A stretch of DNA of 64,000 bases from Megachile rotundata (taxonomy: Eukaryota; Arthropoda; Insecta; Hymenoptera; Megachilidae). The translations under genes and the position numbers were made by a program. Below, in pieces: positions 14,222-28,234 of the stretch. Location: NCBI RefSeq assembly GCF_050947335.1, contig NC_134991.1, positions 620,001-684,000 of the forward strand, in the 5' to 3' direction. The notes beneath the pieces were generated by a model. It did not search any database. It saw only the letters and a list, made by a program, of their open reading frames with translations, and was not told where the DNA came from. Position 1 is the first letter of the stretch. Every line of letters starts with the position of its first letter.

Positions 14222-14703
14222 ACACAATCACAATCACACAATCACAATCACACAATCACAATCACACAATCACAATCACACAATCACAATCACACAATCA
14301 CAATCACACAATCACAATCACACAATCACAATCACACAATCACAATCACACAATCACAATCACACAATCACAATCACACAATCACAATCACACAATCACA
14401 ATCACACAATCACAATCACACAATCACAATCACACAATCACAATCACACAATCACAATCACACAATCACAATCACACAATCACACAATCACAATCACACA
14501 ATCACACAATCACAATCACACACTCTCAATCACACAATCCCAATCACACAATCACAATCAAACAATGACAATCACACAATGACAATCACACAATCACAAT
14601 CACACAATCACAATCACACAATCACAATCACACAATCACAATCACACAATCACAATCACACAATCACAATCACACAATCACAATCACACAATCACAATCA
14701 CAC

Positions 14704-15066
14704 ACTCTCAATCACACAATCCCAGTCACACAATCCCAATCACACAATCACAATCACACAATGACAATCACACAATGACAATCACACAATCACAATCACA
14801 CAATGACAATCACACAATCACAATCACACAATCACACAATCGCAAAAACACAATCGCAGACGCACAATCGCAGTCGCACAATCGCAGTCGCACAATCACA
14901 GTCGCGCAATCACAGTCACGCAATCACAGTCACGCAATCACAGTCACGCAATCACAGTCACGCAATCACAGTCACGCAATCACAGTCACGCAATCACAGT
15001 CACGCAATCACAATCGCACAATAAAACGATCACACGATCACACGATCACACGATCACACGATGACA
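14704..15066. repeat. Array 1 module A, copy 7, short CGAT tract
   Basis: Complete module with a private CGCAAAAAC in place of CGCAACCAC. AATAAA is followed by only five octamers at 15,027-15,066, the last being CGATGACA. Confidence 0.87.
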
Positions 15067-15594
15067 CAATCACAATCACACAATCACAATCACACAATCA
15101 CAATCACACAATCACACAATCGCAACCACACAATCACAACCACACAATCACAATCACACAATCACAATCGCACAATCACAATCACACAATCACAATCACA
15201 CAATCACAATCACACAATCACAATCACACAATCACAATCACACAATCACAATCACACAATCACAATCACACAATCACAATCACACAATCACAATCACACA
15301 ATCACAATCACACAATCACAATCACACAATCACAATCACACAATCACAATCACACAATCACAATCACACAATCACAATCACACAATCACAATCACACAAT
15401 CACAATCACACAATCACAATTACACACTCTCAATCACACAATCACAGTCACACAATCACAATCACACAATCACAATCACACAATCACAATCACACAATCA
15501 CAATCACACAATCACAATCACACACTCTCAATCACACAATCCCAGTCACACAATCCCAATCACACAATCACAATCACACAATGACAATCACACA

Positions 15595-15906
15595 ATGACA
15601 ATCACACAATCACAATCACACAATGACAATCACACAATCACAATCACACAATCACACAATCGCAACCACACAATCGCAGACGCACAATCGCAGTCACACA
15701 ATCGCAGTAGCACAATCACAGTCGCACAATCACAGTCACACAATCACAGTCACACAATCACAGTCACACAATCATAGTCACACAATCACAGTCACACAAT
15801 CACAGTCACACAATCACAGTCACACAATCATAGTCACACAATCACGCAATCACGCAAACACCCAATCACGCAATCACGCAATCACGCAATCACACAATCA
15901 CAGAGT
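15595..15906. repeat. Array 1 module C, copy 4
   Basis: As copy 2, including CACGCAAACACCC. Confidence 0.84.
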
Positions 15907-16109
15907 CACACAATCACAATCACACAATCACAATCACACAATCACAATCACACAATCACAATCACACAATCACAATCACACAATCACAATCACACAATCA
16001 CAATCACACAATCACAATCACACAATCACAATCACACAATCACAATCACACAATCACAATCACACAATCACACAATCACAATCACACAATCACACAATCA
16101 CAATCACAC

Positions 16110-16369
16110 ACTCTCAATCACACAATCCCAATCACACAATCACAATCACACAATGACAATCACACAATGACAATCACACAATCACAATCACACAATGACA
16201 ATCACACAATCACACAATCGCAACCACACAATCGCAACCACACAATCGCAGACGCGCAATCGCAGTCGCACAATCACATTCGCGCAATCACAGTCGCGCA
16301 ATCACAGTCACGCAATCACAGTCACGCAATCACAGTCACGCAATCACAGTCACGCAATCACAGTCACAC
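16110..16369. repeat. Array 1 module D, copy 3
   Basis: As copy 2, with CATTCGCGC. It leads to seven CGATCACA octamers at 16,769-16,824 after AATAAA. Confidence 0.85.
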
Positions 16370-17338
16370 AATCACAATCACACAACCACAATCACACAAT
16401 CACAATCACACAATCACAATCACACAATCACACAATCACACAATCACAATCACACAATCACACAATCACACAATCACAATCACACACTCACAATCACACA
16501 ATCACAATCACACAATCACAATCACAAAATCACAATCACACAATCACACAATCACACAATCACACAATCACAATCGCACAATCACAATCACACAATCACA
16601 ATCACACAATCACAATCACACAATCACAATCACACAATCACAATCACACAATCACAATCACACAATCACAATCACACAATCACAATCACACAATCACAAT
16701 CACGCAATCACAGTCACGCAACCACAGTCACGCAATCACAGTCACGCAATCACAATCACACAATAAAACGATCACACGATCACACGATCACACGATCACA
16801 CGATCACACGATCACACGATCACACAATCACAATCACACAATCACAATCACACAATCACAATCACACAATCACAATCACAATCACAATCACACAATCACA
16901 ATCACACAATCACAATCACACAATCACAATCACACACTCTCAATCACACAATCCCAGTCACACAATCCCAATCACAGAATCCCAATCACAATTACACGAT
17001 CACAATCACAATCACAATCACACAATCACAACCACAATCACACAATCACAATCACACAATCACAATCACACAATCACAATCACACAATCACAATCACACA
17101 ATCACAATCACACAATCACAATCACACAATCACAATCACACAATCACAATCACACAATCACAATCACACAATCACAATCACACAATCACAATCACACAAT
17201 CACAATCACACAATCACAATCACACAATCACAATCACACAATCACAATCACACAATCACAATCACACACTCTCAATCACACAATCCCAGTCACACAATCC
17301 CAATCACACAATCACAATCACACAATGACAATCACACA

Positions 17339-17651
17339 ATGACAATCACACAATCACAATCACACAATGACAATCACACAATCACAATCACACAATCACA
17401 CAATCGCAACCACACAATCGCAGACGCACAATCGCAGTCACACAATCGCAGTAGCACAATCACAGTCGCACAATCACAGTCACACAATCACAGTCACACA
17501 ATCACAGTCACACAATCATAGTCACACAATCACAGTCACACAATCACAGTCACACAATCACAGTCACACAATCATAGTCACACAATCACGCAATCACGCA
17601 ATCACCCAATCACGCAATCACGCAATCACGCAATCACACAATCACAGAGTC
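17339..17651. repeat. Array 1 module C, copy 5
   Basis: As copy 3, with the CACGCAATCACCC tail. Confidence 0.84.
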
Positions 17652-17965
17652 ACACAATCACAATCACACAATCACAATCACACAATCACAATCACACAAT
17701 CACAATCACACAATCACAATCACACAATCACAATCACACAATCACAATCACACAATCACAATCACACAATCACAATCACACAATCACAATCACACAATCA
17801 CAATCACACAATCACAATCACACAATCACAATCACACAATCACAATCACACAATCACAATCACACAATCACAATCACACAATCACAATCACACAATCACA
17901 ATCACACAATCACAATCACACAATCACACAATCACAATCACACAATCACACAATCACAATCACAC

Positions 17966-18664
17966 ACTCTCAATCACACAATCCCAATCACACAATCACA
18001 ATCAAACAATGACAATCACACAATGACAATCACACAATCACAATCACACAATGACAATCACACAATCACAGAATCGCAACCACACAATCGCAACCACACA
18101 ATCGCAGACGCACAATCGCAGTCGCACAATCACATTCGCGCAATCACAGTCGCGCAATCACAGTCACGCAATCACAGTCACGCAATCACAGTCACGCAAT
18201 CACAGTCACGCAATCACAGTCACACAATCACAATCACACAACCACAATCACACAATCACAATCACACAATCACAATCACACAATCACACAATCACACAAT
18301 CACAATCACACAATCACACAATCACAATCACACACTCACAATCACACAATCACAATCACACAATCACAATCACAAAATCACAATCACACAATCACACAAT
18401 CACACAATCACAATCGCACAATCACAATCACACAATCACAATCACACAATCACAATCACACAATCACAATCACACAATCACAATCACACAATCACAATCA
18501 CACAATCACAATCACACAATCACAATCACACAATCACAATCACGCAATCACAGTCACGCAACCACAGTCACGCAATCACAGTCACGCAATCACAATCACA
18601 CAATAAAACGATCACACGATCACACGATCACACGATCACACGATCACACGATCACACGATCACA
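17966..18664. repeat. Array 1 module D, copy 4, with (CGATCACA)7 tract
   Basis: Marker, CCCAATC, ATGAC units, CACAGAATCGC variant, CATTCGCGC, ACGCAATCACAGTC units, then 14-mers and 8-mers, AATAAA and seven octamers at 18,609-18,664. The counterpart lies at 22,270-22,968, 4,304 bp away. Confidence 0.86.
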
Positions 18665-18982
18665 CAATCACAATCACACAATCACAATCACACAATCACA
18701 ATCACAATCACAATCACACAATCACAATCACACAATCACAATCACACAATCACAATCACACAATCACAATCACACAATCACAATCACACACTCTCAATCA
18801 CACAATCCCAGTCACACAATCCCAATCACAGAATCCCAATCACAATTACACGATCACAATCACAATCACAATCACACAATCACAACCACAATCACACAAT
18901 CACAATCACACAATCACAATCACACAATCACAATCACACAATCACAATCACACAATCACACAATCACACAATCACAATCACA

Positions 18983-19060
18983 CAATCGCAGTCACACAAT
19001 CGCAGTCACACAATCCCAGTTACACAACCACAGTCGCACAATCACAGTCCCACAATCACA
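18983..19060. repeat. Rare variant cluster CCCAGTTACACAACCACAGTCG
   Basis: Two CGCAGTCAC units, then CCCAGTTACACAACC and CAGTCCCAC. This cluster occurs only here and at 23,273-23,350, so it marks the two copies of the 17,966 and 22,270 block. Confidence 0.85.
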
Positions 19061-19377
19061 GTCACACAATCACAATCACACAATCACAATCACACAATCA
19101 CAATCACACAATCACAATCACACAATCACAATCACACAATCACAATCACACAATCACAATCACACAATCACAATCACACAATCACAATCACACAATCACA
19201 ATCACACAATCACAATCACACAATCACAATCACACAATCACAATCACACAATCACAATCACACAATCACAATCACACAATCACAATCACAATCACACAAT
19301 CACAATCACACAATCACACAATCACACAATCACACAATCACAATCACACAATCACAATCACACAATCACAATCATAC

Positions 19378-19600
19378 ACTCTCAATCACACAATCCCAGT
19401 CACACAATCCCAATCACACAATCACAATCACACAATGACAATCACACAATGACAATCACACAATCACAATCACACAATGACAATCACACAATCACAATCA
19501 CACAATCACACAATCGCAACCACACAATCGCAGACGCACAATCGCAGTCGCACAATCGCAGTCGCACAATCAGAGTCGCGCAATCACACGATCACACAAT
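19378..19600. repeat. Truncated module A
   Basis: Marker preceded by CATACACTCTC, then ATGAC, CGCAACC, CGCAGACG and CGCAGTCG, ending at CAGAGTCGCG. It is followed by CACGATC and a return to 14-mers, so the ACGCAATCACAGTC run and CGATCACA tract are missing. The sister copy begins at 23,626. Confidence 0.82.
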
Positions 19601-20027
19601 CACACAATCACAATCACACAATCACAATCACACAATCACAATCACACAATCACAATCACACAATCACAATCACACAATCACAATCACACAATCAGAATCA
19701 CACACTCTCAATCACACAATCCCAGTCACACAATCCCAATCACACAATCACAATCACACAATCACAATCACAATCATACAATCACAATCACACAATCACA
19801 ATCACACAACCACAATCACACAATCACAATCACACAACCACAATCACACAATCACAATCACACAATCACAATCACACAATCACAATCACACAATCACAAT
19901 TACACAATCACAATCACACAATCACACAATCACACAATCACACAATAACAATCACACAATCACAATCACACAATCACAATCACACAATCACAATCACACA
20001 ATCACAATCACACAATCACAATCACAC

Positions 20028-20442
20028 ACTCTCAATCACACAATCCCTGTCACACAATCCCAATCACACAATCACAATCACACAATGACAATCACACAAT
20101 GACAATCACACAATGACAATCACACAATCACAATCACACAATTACAATCACACAATCACAATCACACAATCACACAATCGCAACCACACAATCGCAGACG
20201 CACAATCGCAGTCGCACAATCGCAGTCGCACAATCACAGTCGCGCAATCACAGTCACGCAATCACAGTCACGCAATCACAGTCACGCAATCACAGTCACG
20301 CAATCACAGTCACCCAATCACAGTCACGCAATCACAGTGACGCAATCACAGTCACGCAATCACAATCGCACAATAAAACGATCACACGATCACACGATCA
20401 CACGATCACACGATCACACGATCACACGATCACACGATCACA
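20028..20442. repeat. Array 1 module A, copy 8, with (CGATCACA)8 tract
   Basis: Carries ATTACAATC, CAGTCACCC and GTGACGC. Eight octamers at 20,379-20,442 follow AATAAA. It matches 24,122-24,536 at a constant offset of 4,094 bp, continuing to the CCCAATC unit at 20,507 and 24,601. Confidence 0.88.
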
Positions 20443-21025
20443 CAATCACAATCACACAATCACAATCACACAATCACAATCACACAATCACAATCACAAT
20501 CACACAATCCCAATCACACAATCACAATCACACAATCACAATCACACAATCACAATCACACAATCACAATCACACAATCACAATCACACAATCACAATCA
20601 CACAATCACAATCACACAATCACAATCACACAATCACAATCACACAATCACAATCACACAATCACAATCACACAATCACAATCACACAATCACAATCACA
20701 CAATCACAATCACACAATCACAATCACACAATCACAATAATACAATCACAATCACACAATCACAATCACACAATCACAATCACACAATCACAATCACAAT
20801 CACACAATCACAATCACACAATCACAATCACACAATCACAATCACACAATCACAATCACACAATCACAATCACACAACCACAATCACACAATCACAATCA
20901 CACAATCACAATCACACAATCACAATCACACAATCACAATCACACAATCACAATCACACAATCACACAATCACACAATCACAATCACACAATCACACAAT
21001 CACACAATCACAATCACACAATCAC

Positions 21026-21278
21026 ACAATTGCAATCACACAATCGCAATCAAACAATCGCAGTCACACAATCGCAGTAGCACAATCACAGTCGCACAAT
21101 CACAGTCACACAATCACAGTCACACAATCACAGTCACACAATCATAGTCACACAATCACAGTCACACAATCACAGTCACACAATCACAGTCACACAATCA
21201 TAGTCACACAATCACGCAATCACGCAATCACACAATCACCCAATCACGCAATCACGCAATCACACAATCACGCAATCA
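21026..21278. repeat. Array 1 module B, copy 7
   Basis: TTGCAATC head, AGTAGC, CAGTCACAC units with two CATAGTC, CACGCAAT tail with CACCC and a final CACGCAATCACACAATC. Confidence 0.85.
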
Positions 21279-21475
21279 CACAATCACAATCACACAATCA
21301 CAATCACACAATCACAATCACACAATCACACAATCACACAATCACACAATCACACAATCACACAATCACAATCACACAATCACAATCACACAATCACAAT
21401 CACACAATCACAATCACACAATCACAATCACACAATCACAATCACACAATCACAATCACACAATCACAATCACAC

Positions 21476-21840
21476 ACTCTCAATCACACAATCCCAGTCA
21501 CACAATCCCAATCACACAATCACAATCACACAATGACAATCACACAATGACAATCACACAATCACAATCACACAATGACAATCACACAATCACAATCACA
21601 CAATCACACAATCGCAACCACACAATCGCAGACGCACAATCGCAGTCGCACAATCGCAGTCGCACAATCACAGTCGCGCAATCACAGTCACGCAATCACA
21701 GTCACGCAATCACAGTCACGCAATCACAGTCACGCAATCACAGTCACGCAATCACAGTCACGCAATCACAATCGCACAATAAAACGATCACACGATCACA
21801 CGATCACACGATCACACGATCACACGATCACACGATCACA
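21476..21840. repeat. Array 1 module A, copy 9, with (CGATCACA)7 tract
   Basis: Complete module without GTGACGC. Just downstream is CACAAACACAATAACAC near 21,873, shared only with 26,931. Confidence 0.88.
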
Positions 21841-22269
21841 CAATCACAATCACACAATCACAATCACAATCACACAAACACAATAACACAATCACAATCA
21901 CACAATCACAATCACACAATCACAATCACACAATCACAATCACACAATCACAATCACACAATCACAATCACACAATCACAATCACACAATCACAATCACA
22001 CAATCACAATCACACAATCACAATCACACAATCACAATCACACAATCACAATCACACAATCACAATCACACAATCACAATCACACAATCACAATCACACA
22101 ATCACAATCACACAATCACAATCACACAATCACAATCACACAATCACAATCACACAATCACAATCACACAATCACAATCACACAATCACAATCACACAAT
22201 CACAATCACACAATCACAATCACACAATCACACAATCACAATCACACAATCACACAATCACAATCACAC

Positions 22270-22968
22270 ACTCTCAATCACACAATCCCAATCACACAAT
22301 CACAATCAAACAATGACAATCACACAATGACAATCACACAATCACAATCACACAATGACAATCACACAATCACACAATCGCAACCACACAATCGCAACCA
22401 CACAATCGCAGACGCACAACCGCAGTCGCACAATCACATTCGCGCAATCACAGTCGCGCAATCACAGTCACGCAATCACAGTCACGCAATCACAGTCACG
22501 CAATCACAGTCACGCAATCACAGTCACACAATCACAATCACACAACCACAATCACACAATCACAATCACACAATCACAATCACACAATCACACAATCACA
22601 CAATCACAATCACACAATCACACAATCACAATCACACACTCACAATCACACAATCACAATCACACAATCACAATCACAAAATCACAATCACACAATCACA
22701 CAATCACACAATCACAATCGCACAATCACAATCACACAATCACAATCACACAATCACAATCACACAATCACAATCACACAATCACAATCACACAATCACA
22801 ATCACACAATCACAATCACACAATCACAATCACACAATCACAATCACGCAATCACAGTCACGCAACCACAGTCACGCAATCACAGTCACGCAATCACAAT
22901 CACACAATAAAACGATCACACGATCACACGATCACACGATCACACGATCACACGATCACACGATCACA
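22270..22968. repeat. Array 1 module D, copy 5, with (CGATCACA)7 tract
   Basis: As copy 4, with CACAACCGCAG in place of CACAATCGCAG. Seven octamers at 22,913-22,968 follow AATAAA. Confidence 0.86.
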
Positions 22969-23272
22969 CAATCACAATCACACAATCACAATCACACAAT
23001 CACAATCACAATCACAATCACACAATCACAATCACACAATCACAATCACACAATCACAATCACACAATCACAATCACACACTCTCAATCACACAATCCCA
23101 GTCACACAATCCCAATCACAGAATCCCAATCACAATTACACGATCACAATCACAATCACAATCACACAATCACAACCACAATCACACAATCACAATCACA
23201 CAATCACAATCACACAATCACAATCACACAATCACAATCACACAATCACACAATCACACAATCACAATCACA

Positions 23273-23350
23273 CAATCGCAGTCACACAATCGCAGTCACA
23301 CAATCCCAGTTACACAACCACAGTCGCACAATCACAGTCCCACAATCACA
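23273..23350. repeat. Second copy of the CCCAGTTACACAACC cluster
   Basis: Same sequence as 18,983-19,060, offset 4,290 bp. Confidence 0.85.
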
Positions 23351-23625
23351 GTCACACAATCACAATCACACAATCACAATCACACAATCACAATCACACA
23401 ATCACAATCACACAATCACAATCACACAATCACAATCACACAATCACAATCACACAATCACAATCACACAATCACAATCACACAATCACAATCACACAAT
23501 CACAATCACACAATCACAATCACACAATCACAATCACAATCACACAATCACAATCACACAATCACACAATCACACAATCACACAATCACAATCACACAAT
23601 CACAATCACACAATCACAATCATAC

Positions 23626-23850
23626 ACTCTCAATCACACAATCCCAGTCACACAATCCCAATCACACAATCACAATCACACAATGACAATCACACAATGA
23701 CAATCACACAATCACAATCACACAATGACAATCACACAATCACAATCACACAATCACACAATCGCAACCACACAATCGCAGACGCACAATCGCAGTCGCA
23801 CAATCGCAGTCGCACAATCAGAGTCGCGCAATCACACAATCACACAATCA
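23626..23850. repeat. Truncated module A, sister of 19,378
   Basis: Same CATACACTCTC start and CAGAGTCGCG end. Downstream it lacks about 150 bp and one marker compared with the 19,378 copy. Confidence 0.82.
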
Positions 23851-24121
23851 CACAATCCCAATCACACAATCACAATCACACAATCACAATCACAATCATA
23901 CAATCACAATCACACAATCACAATCACACAACCACAATCACACAATCACAATCACACAACCACAATCACACAATCACAATCACACAATCACAATCACACA
24001 ATCACAATCACACAATCACAATTACACAATCACAATCACACAATCACACAATCACACAATCACACAATAACAATCACACAATCACAATCACACAATCACA
24101 ATCACACAATCACAATCACAC

Positions 24122-24536
24122 ACTCTCAATCACACAATCCCAGTCACACAATCCCAATCACACAATCACAATCACACAATGACAATCACACAATGACAAT
24201 CACACAATGACAATCACACAATCACAATCACACAATTACAATCACACAATCACAATCACACAATCACACAATCGCAACCACACAATCGCAGACGCACAAT
24301 CGCAGTCGCACAATCGCAGTCGCACAATCACAGTCGCGCAATCACAGTCACGCAATCACAGTCACGCAATCACAGTCACGCAATCACAGTCACGCAATCA
24401 CAGTCACCCAATCACAGTCACGCAATCACAGTGACGCAATCACAGTCACGCAATCACAATCGCACAATAAAACGATCACACGATCACACGATCACACGAT
24501 CACACGATCACACGATCACACGATCACACGATCACA
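24122..24536. repeat. Array 1 module A, copy 10, with (CGATCACA)8 tract
   Basis: Matches 20,028-20,442 unit for unit. The octamers lie at 24,473-24,536 after AATAAA. Confidence 0.88.
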
Positions 24537-25120
24537 CAATCACAATCACACAATCACAATCACACAATCACAATCACACAATCACAATCACAATCACACA
24601 ATCCCAATCACACAATCACAATCACACAATCACAATGACACAATCACAATGACACAATCACAATCACACAATCACAATCACACAATCACAATCACACACT
24701 CTCAATCACACAATTCCAGTCACACAATCCCAATCACAGAATCCCAATCACAATCACACAATCACAATCACACAATCACAATCACACAATCACAATCACA
24801 CAATCACAATCACACAATCACAATCACACAATCACAATCACACAATCACAATCACACAATCACAATCACACAATCACAATCACACAATCACAATCACACA
24901 ATCACAATCACACAATCACAATCACACAATCACAATCACACAATCACAATCACACAATCACAATCACACAACCACAATCACACAATCACAATCACACAAT
25001 CACAATCACACAATCACAATCACACAATCACAATCACACAATCACAATCACACAATCACAATCACACAATCACAATCACACAATCACAATCACACAATCA
25101 CAATCACACAATCACAATCA

Positions 25121-25372
25121 CATAATCACAATCACAATCACAATCACAATCACAATCACAATCACAATCACAATCACACAATCACAATCACACAACCACA
25201 ATCACACAATCACAATCACACAATCACAATCACACAATCACAATCACACAATCACAATCACACAATCACAATCACACAATCACAATCACACAATCACAAT
25301 CACACAATCACAATCACATAATCACAATCACAATCACAATCACAATCACAATCACAATCACAATCACACAAT
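25121..25372. repeat. Pair of 6-mer tracts (AATCAC)n in a 196-bp local duplication
   Basis: CATAATCAC at 25,121 and again at 25,317 each begin a run of about eight to nine hexamers, followed by CACAACCAC and plain 14-mers. The spacing of 196 bp equals fourteen 14-mers, so a whole block was duplicated in register. Confidence 0.87.
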
Positions 25373-26091
25373 CACAATCACACAACCACAATCACACAAT
25401 CACAATCACACAATCACAATCACACAATCACAATCACACAATCACAATCACACAATCACAATCACACAATCACAATCACACAATCACAATCACACAATCA
25501 CAATCACACAATCACAATCACACAATCACAATCACACAATCACAATCACAATCACACAATCACAATCACACAATCACAATCACACAATTACAATCACACA
25601 ATCACAATCACACAATCACAATCACACAATCACAATCACACAATCACAATCACACAATCACAATCACACAATCACAATCACACAATCACAATCACACAAT
25701 CACAATCACACAATCACAATCACACAATCACAATCACACAATCACAATCACACAATCACAATCACACAATCACAATCACACAATCACAATCACACAATCA
25801 CAATAATACAATCACAATCACACAATCACAATCACACAATCACAATCACACAATCACAATCACAATCACACAATCACAATCACACAATCACAATCACACA
25901 ATCACAATCACACAATCACAATCACACAATCACAATCACACAACCACAATCACACAATCACAATCACACAATCACAATCACACAATCACAATCACACAAT
26001 CACAATCACACAATCACAATCACACAATCACACAATCACACAATCACAATCACACAATCACACAATCACACAATCACAATCACACAATCAC

Positions 26092-26344
26092 ACAATTGCA
26101 ATCACACAATCGCAATCAAACAATCGCAGTCACACAATCGCAGTAGCACAATCACAGTCGCACAATCACAGTCACACAATCACAGTCACACAATCACAGT
26201 CACACAATCATAGTCACACAATCACAGTCACACAATCACAGTCACACAATCACAGTCACACAATCATAGTCACACAATCACGCAATCACGCAATCACACA
26301 ATCACCCAATCACGCAATCACGCAATCACACAATCACGCAATCA
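26092..26344. repeat. Array 1 module B, copy 8
   Basis: Sequence as at 21,026. Confidence 0.85.
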
Positions 26345-26541
26345 CACAATCACAATCACACAATCACAATCACACAATCACAATCACACAATCACACAAT
26401 CACACAATCACACAATCACACAATCACACAATCACAATCACACAATCACAATCACACAATCACAATCACACAATCACAATCACACAATCACAATCACACA
26501 ATCACAATCACACAATCACAATCACACAATCACAATCACAC

Positions 26542-26898
26542 ACTCTCAATCACACAATCCCAGTCACACAATCCCAATCACACAATCACAATCACACAAT
26601 GACAATCACACAATGACAATCACACAATCACAATCACACAATGACAATCACACAATCACAATCACACAATCACACAATCGCAACCACACAATCGCAGACG
26701 CACAATCGCAGTCGCACAATCGCAGTCGCACAATCACAGTCGCGCAATCACAGTCACGCAATCACAGTCACGCAATCACAGTCACGCAATCACAGTCACG
26801 CAATCACAGTCACGCAATCACAGTCACGCAATCACAATCGCACAATAAAACGATCACACGATCACACGATCACACGATCACACGATCACACGATCACA
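26542..26898. repeat. Array 1 module A, copy 11, with (CGATCACA)6 tract
   Basis: As copy 9 with one octamer fewer. It is the last CGATCACA tract in the window introduced by AATAAA. Confidence 0.88.
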
Positions 26899-27292
26899 CA
26901 ATCACAATCACACAATCACAATCACAATCACACAAACACAATAACACAATCACAATCACACAATCACAATCACACAATCACAATCACACAATCACAATCA
27001 CACAATCACAATCACACAATCACAATCACACAATCACAATCACACAATCACAATCACACAATCACACAATCGCAATCACACAATCACAACCACACAATCA
27101 CAATCACACAATCACAATCACACAATCACAATCACACAATCACAATCACACAATCACAATCACACAATCACAATCACACAATCACACAATCACAATCACG
27201 CAATCACAATCACACAATCACAATCACACAATCACAATCACACAATCACAATCACACAATCACAATCACACAATCACAATCACACAATCACA

Positions 27293-28133
27293 CGATCACA
27301 CAATCACACGATCACACGATCACACGATCACACGATCACACGATCACACGATCACACGATCACACGATCAAACGATCACACGATCACACGATCACACGAT
27401 CACACAATCACACAATCACAATCACGCAATCACAATCACGCAATCACAATCACGCAATCACAATCACGCAATCACAATCACGCAATCACAATCACGCAAT
27501 CACAATCACACACTCTCAATCACACAATCCCAGTCACACAATCCCAATCACACAATCCCAATCACACAATCACAATCACACAATCACAATCACACAATCA
27601 CAATCACACAATCACAATCACACAATCACAATCACACAATCCCAATCACGCAATCACGCAATCACGCTATCACGCAATCACACAATCACACAATCATACA
27701 ATCACAATCACACAATCACAATCACACGCTCTCAGTCACAGAATCCCAGTCGCACAATCCCAATCACACAATCACAATCACACAATCACAATCACAGAAT
27801 CACACAATCACAATCACACAATCACAATCACACAATCACAATCACACAATCACACAATCACACGATCACACGATCACACGATCACACGATCACACGATCA
27901 CACGATCACACGATCACACGATCACACGATCACACGATCACACGATCACACAATCACACAATCACAATCACGCAATCACAATCACGCAATCACAATCACG
28001 CAATCACAATCACACACTCTCAATCACACAATCCCAGTCACACAATCCCAATCACACAATCCCAATCACACAATCACAATCACACAATCACAATCACACA
28101 ATCACAATCACACAATCACAATCACACAATCCC
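27293..28133. repeat. Edge block: two CGATCACA tracts and two CACTCTC segments, about 504-570-bp duplication
   Basis: Fourteen octamers at 27,293-27,404 (one CAATCACA and one AACG variant) and eleven at 27,863-27,950. Neither follows AATAAA. Each leads into ACGCAATCACAATC-type units, a CACTCTC marker (27,512 and 28,016) and CCCAGTC, CCCAATC, CCCAATC, then CACGCAAT octamers. A diverged CGCTCTCAGTCACAG marker lies at 27,727. The texture differs from the rest of array 1. Confidence 0.85.
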
Positions 28134-28230
28134 AATCACGCAATCACGCAATCACGCAATCACGCTATCACGCAATCACGCAATCACGAAATCACGCAAT
28201 CACGCAATCACGCAATCACGCAATCACGCA
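28134..28230. repeat. (CACGCAAT)n octamer tract
   Basis: About twelve octamers with CACGCTAT and CACGAAAT variants, ending in CACGCAACC. Confidence 0.9.
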
Positions 28231-28234
28231 ACCA

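Larger units (their letters stand above)
11960..14600. repeat. 2.6-kb higher-order block, copy a
   Basis: Contains paired CACTCTC markers 98 bp apart (11,982 and 12,080), a module C, a module D with its CGATCACA tract, another module C and a marker at 14,522. The same order recurs 3,430-3,458 bp downstream. The two copies differ by whole 14-mer gains and losses. Part of the block (modules C then D) also matches 194 to about 1,050. Confidence 0.87.
15405..18030. repeat. 2.6-kb higher-order block, copy b
   Basis: Repeats the order of 11,960-14,600: paired markers at 15,426 and 15,524, module C (15,595-15,906), module D (16,110-16,369), (CGATCACA)7 at 16,769-16,824, marker at 16,936, module C (17,339-17,651) and marker at 17,966. 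Offsets to copy a drift between 3,430 and 3,458 in multiples of 14. Confidence 0.87.
20735..21840. repeat. 1.1-kb block duplicated at 25,801 with constant 5,066-bp offset
   Basis: Begins at the rare CAATAATAC variant and includes module B (21,026-21,278), a pure 8-mer tract, a marker at 21,476 and module A with (CGATCACA)7 at 21,785-21,840. Every landmark checked keeps the 5,066 offset. After the octamer tract it becomes 5,058, one octamer fewer in the second copy. Confidence 0.9.
25801..26906. repeat. Second copy of the 1.1-kb block from 20,735
   Basis: Contains CAATAATAC at 25,801, module B (26,092-26,344), a pure 8-mer tract, a marker at 26,542 and module A ending in (CGATCACA)6 at 26,851-26,898. 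Confidence 0.9.
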
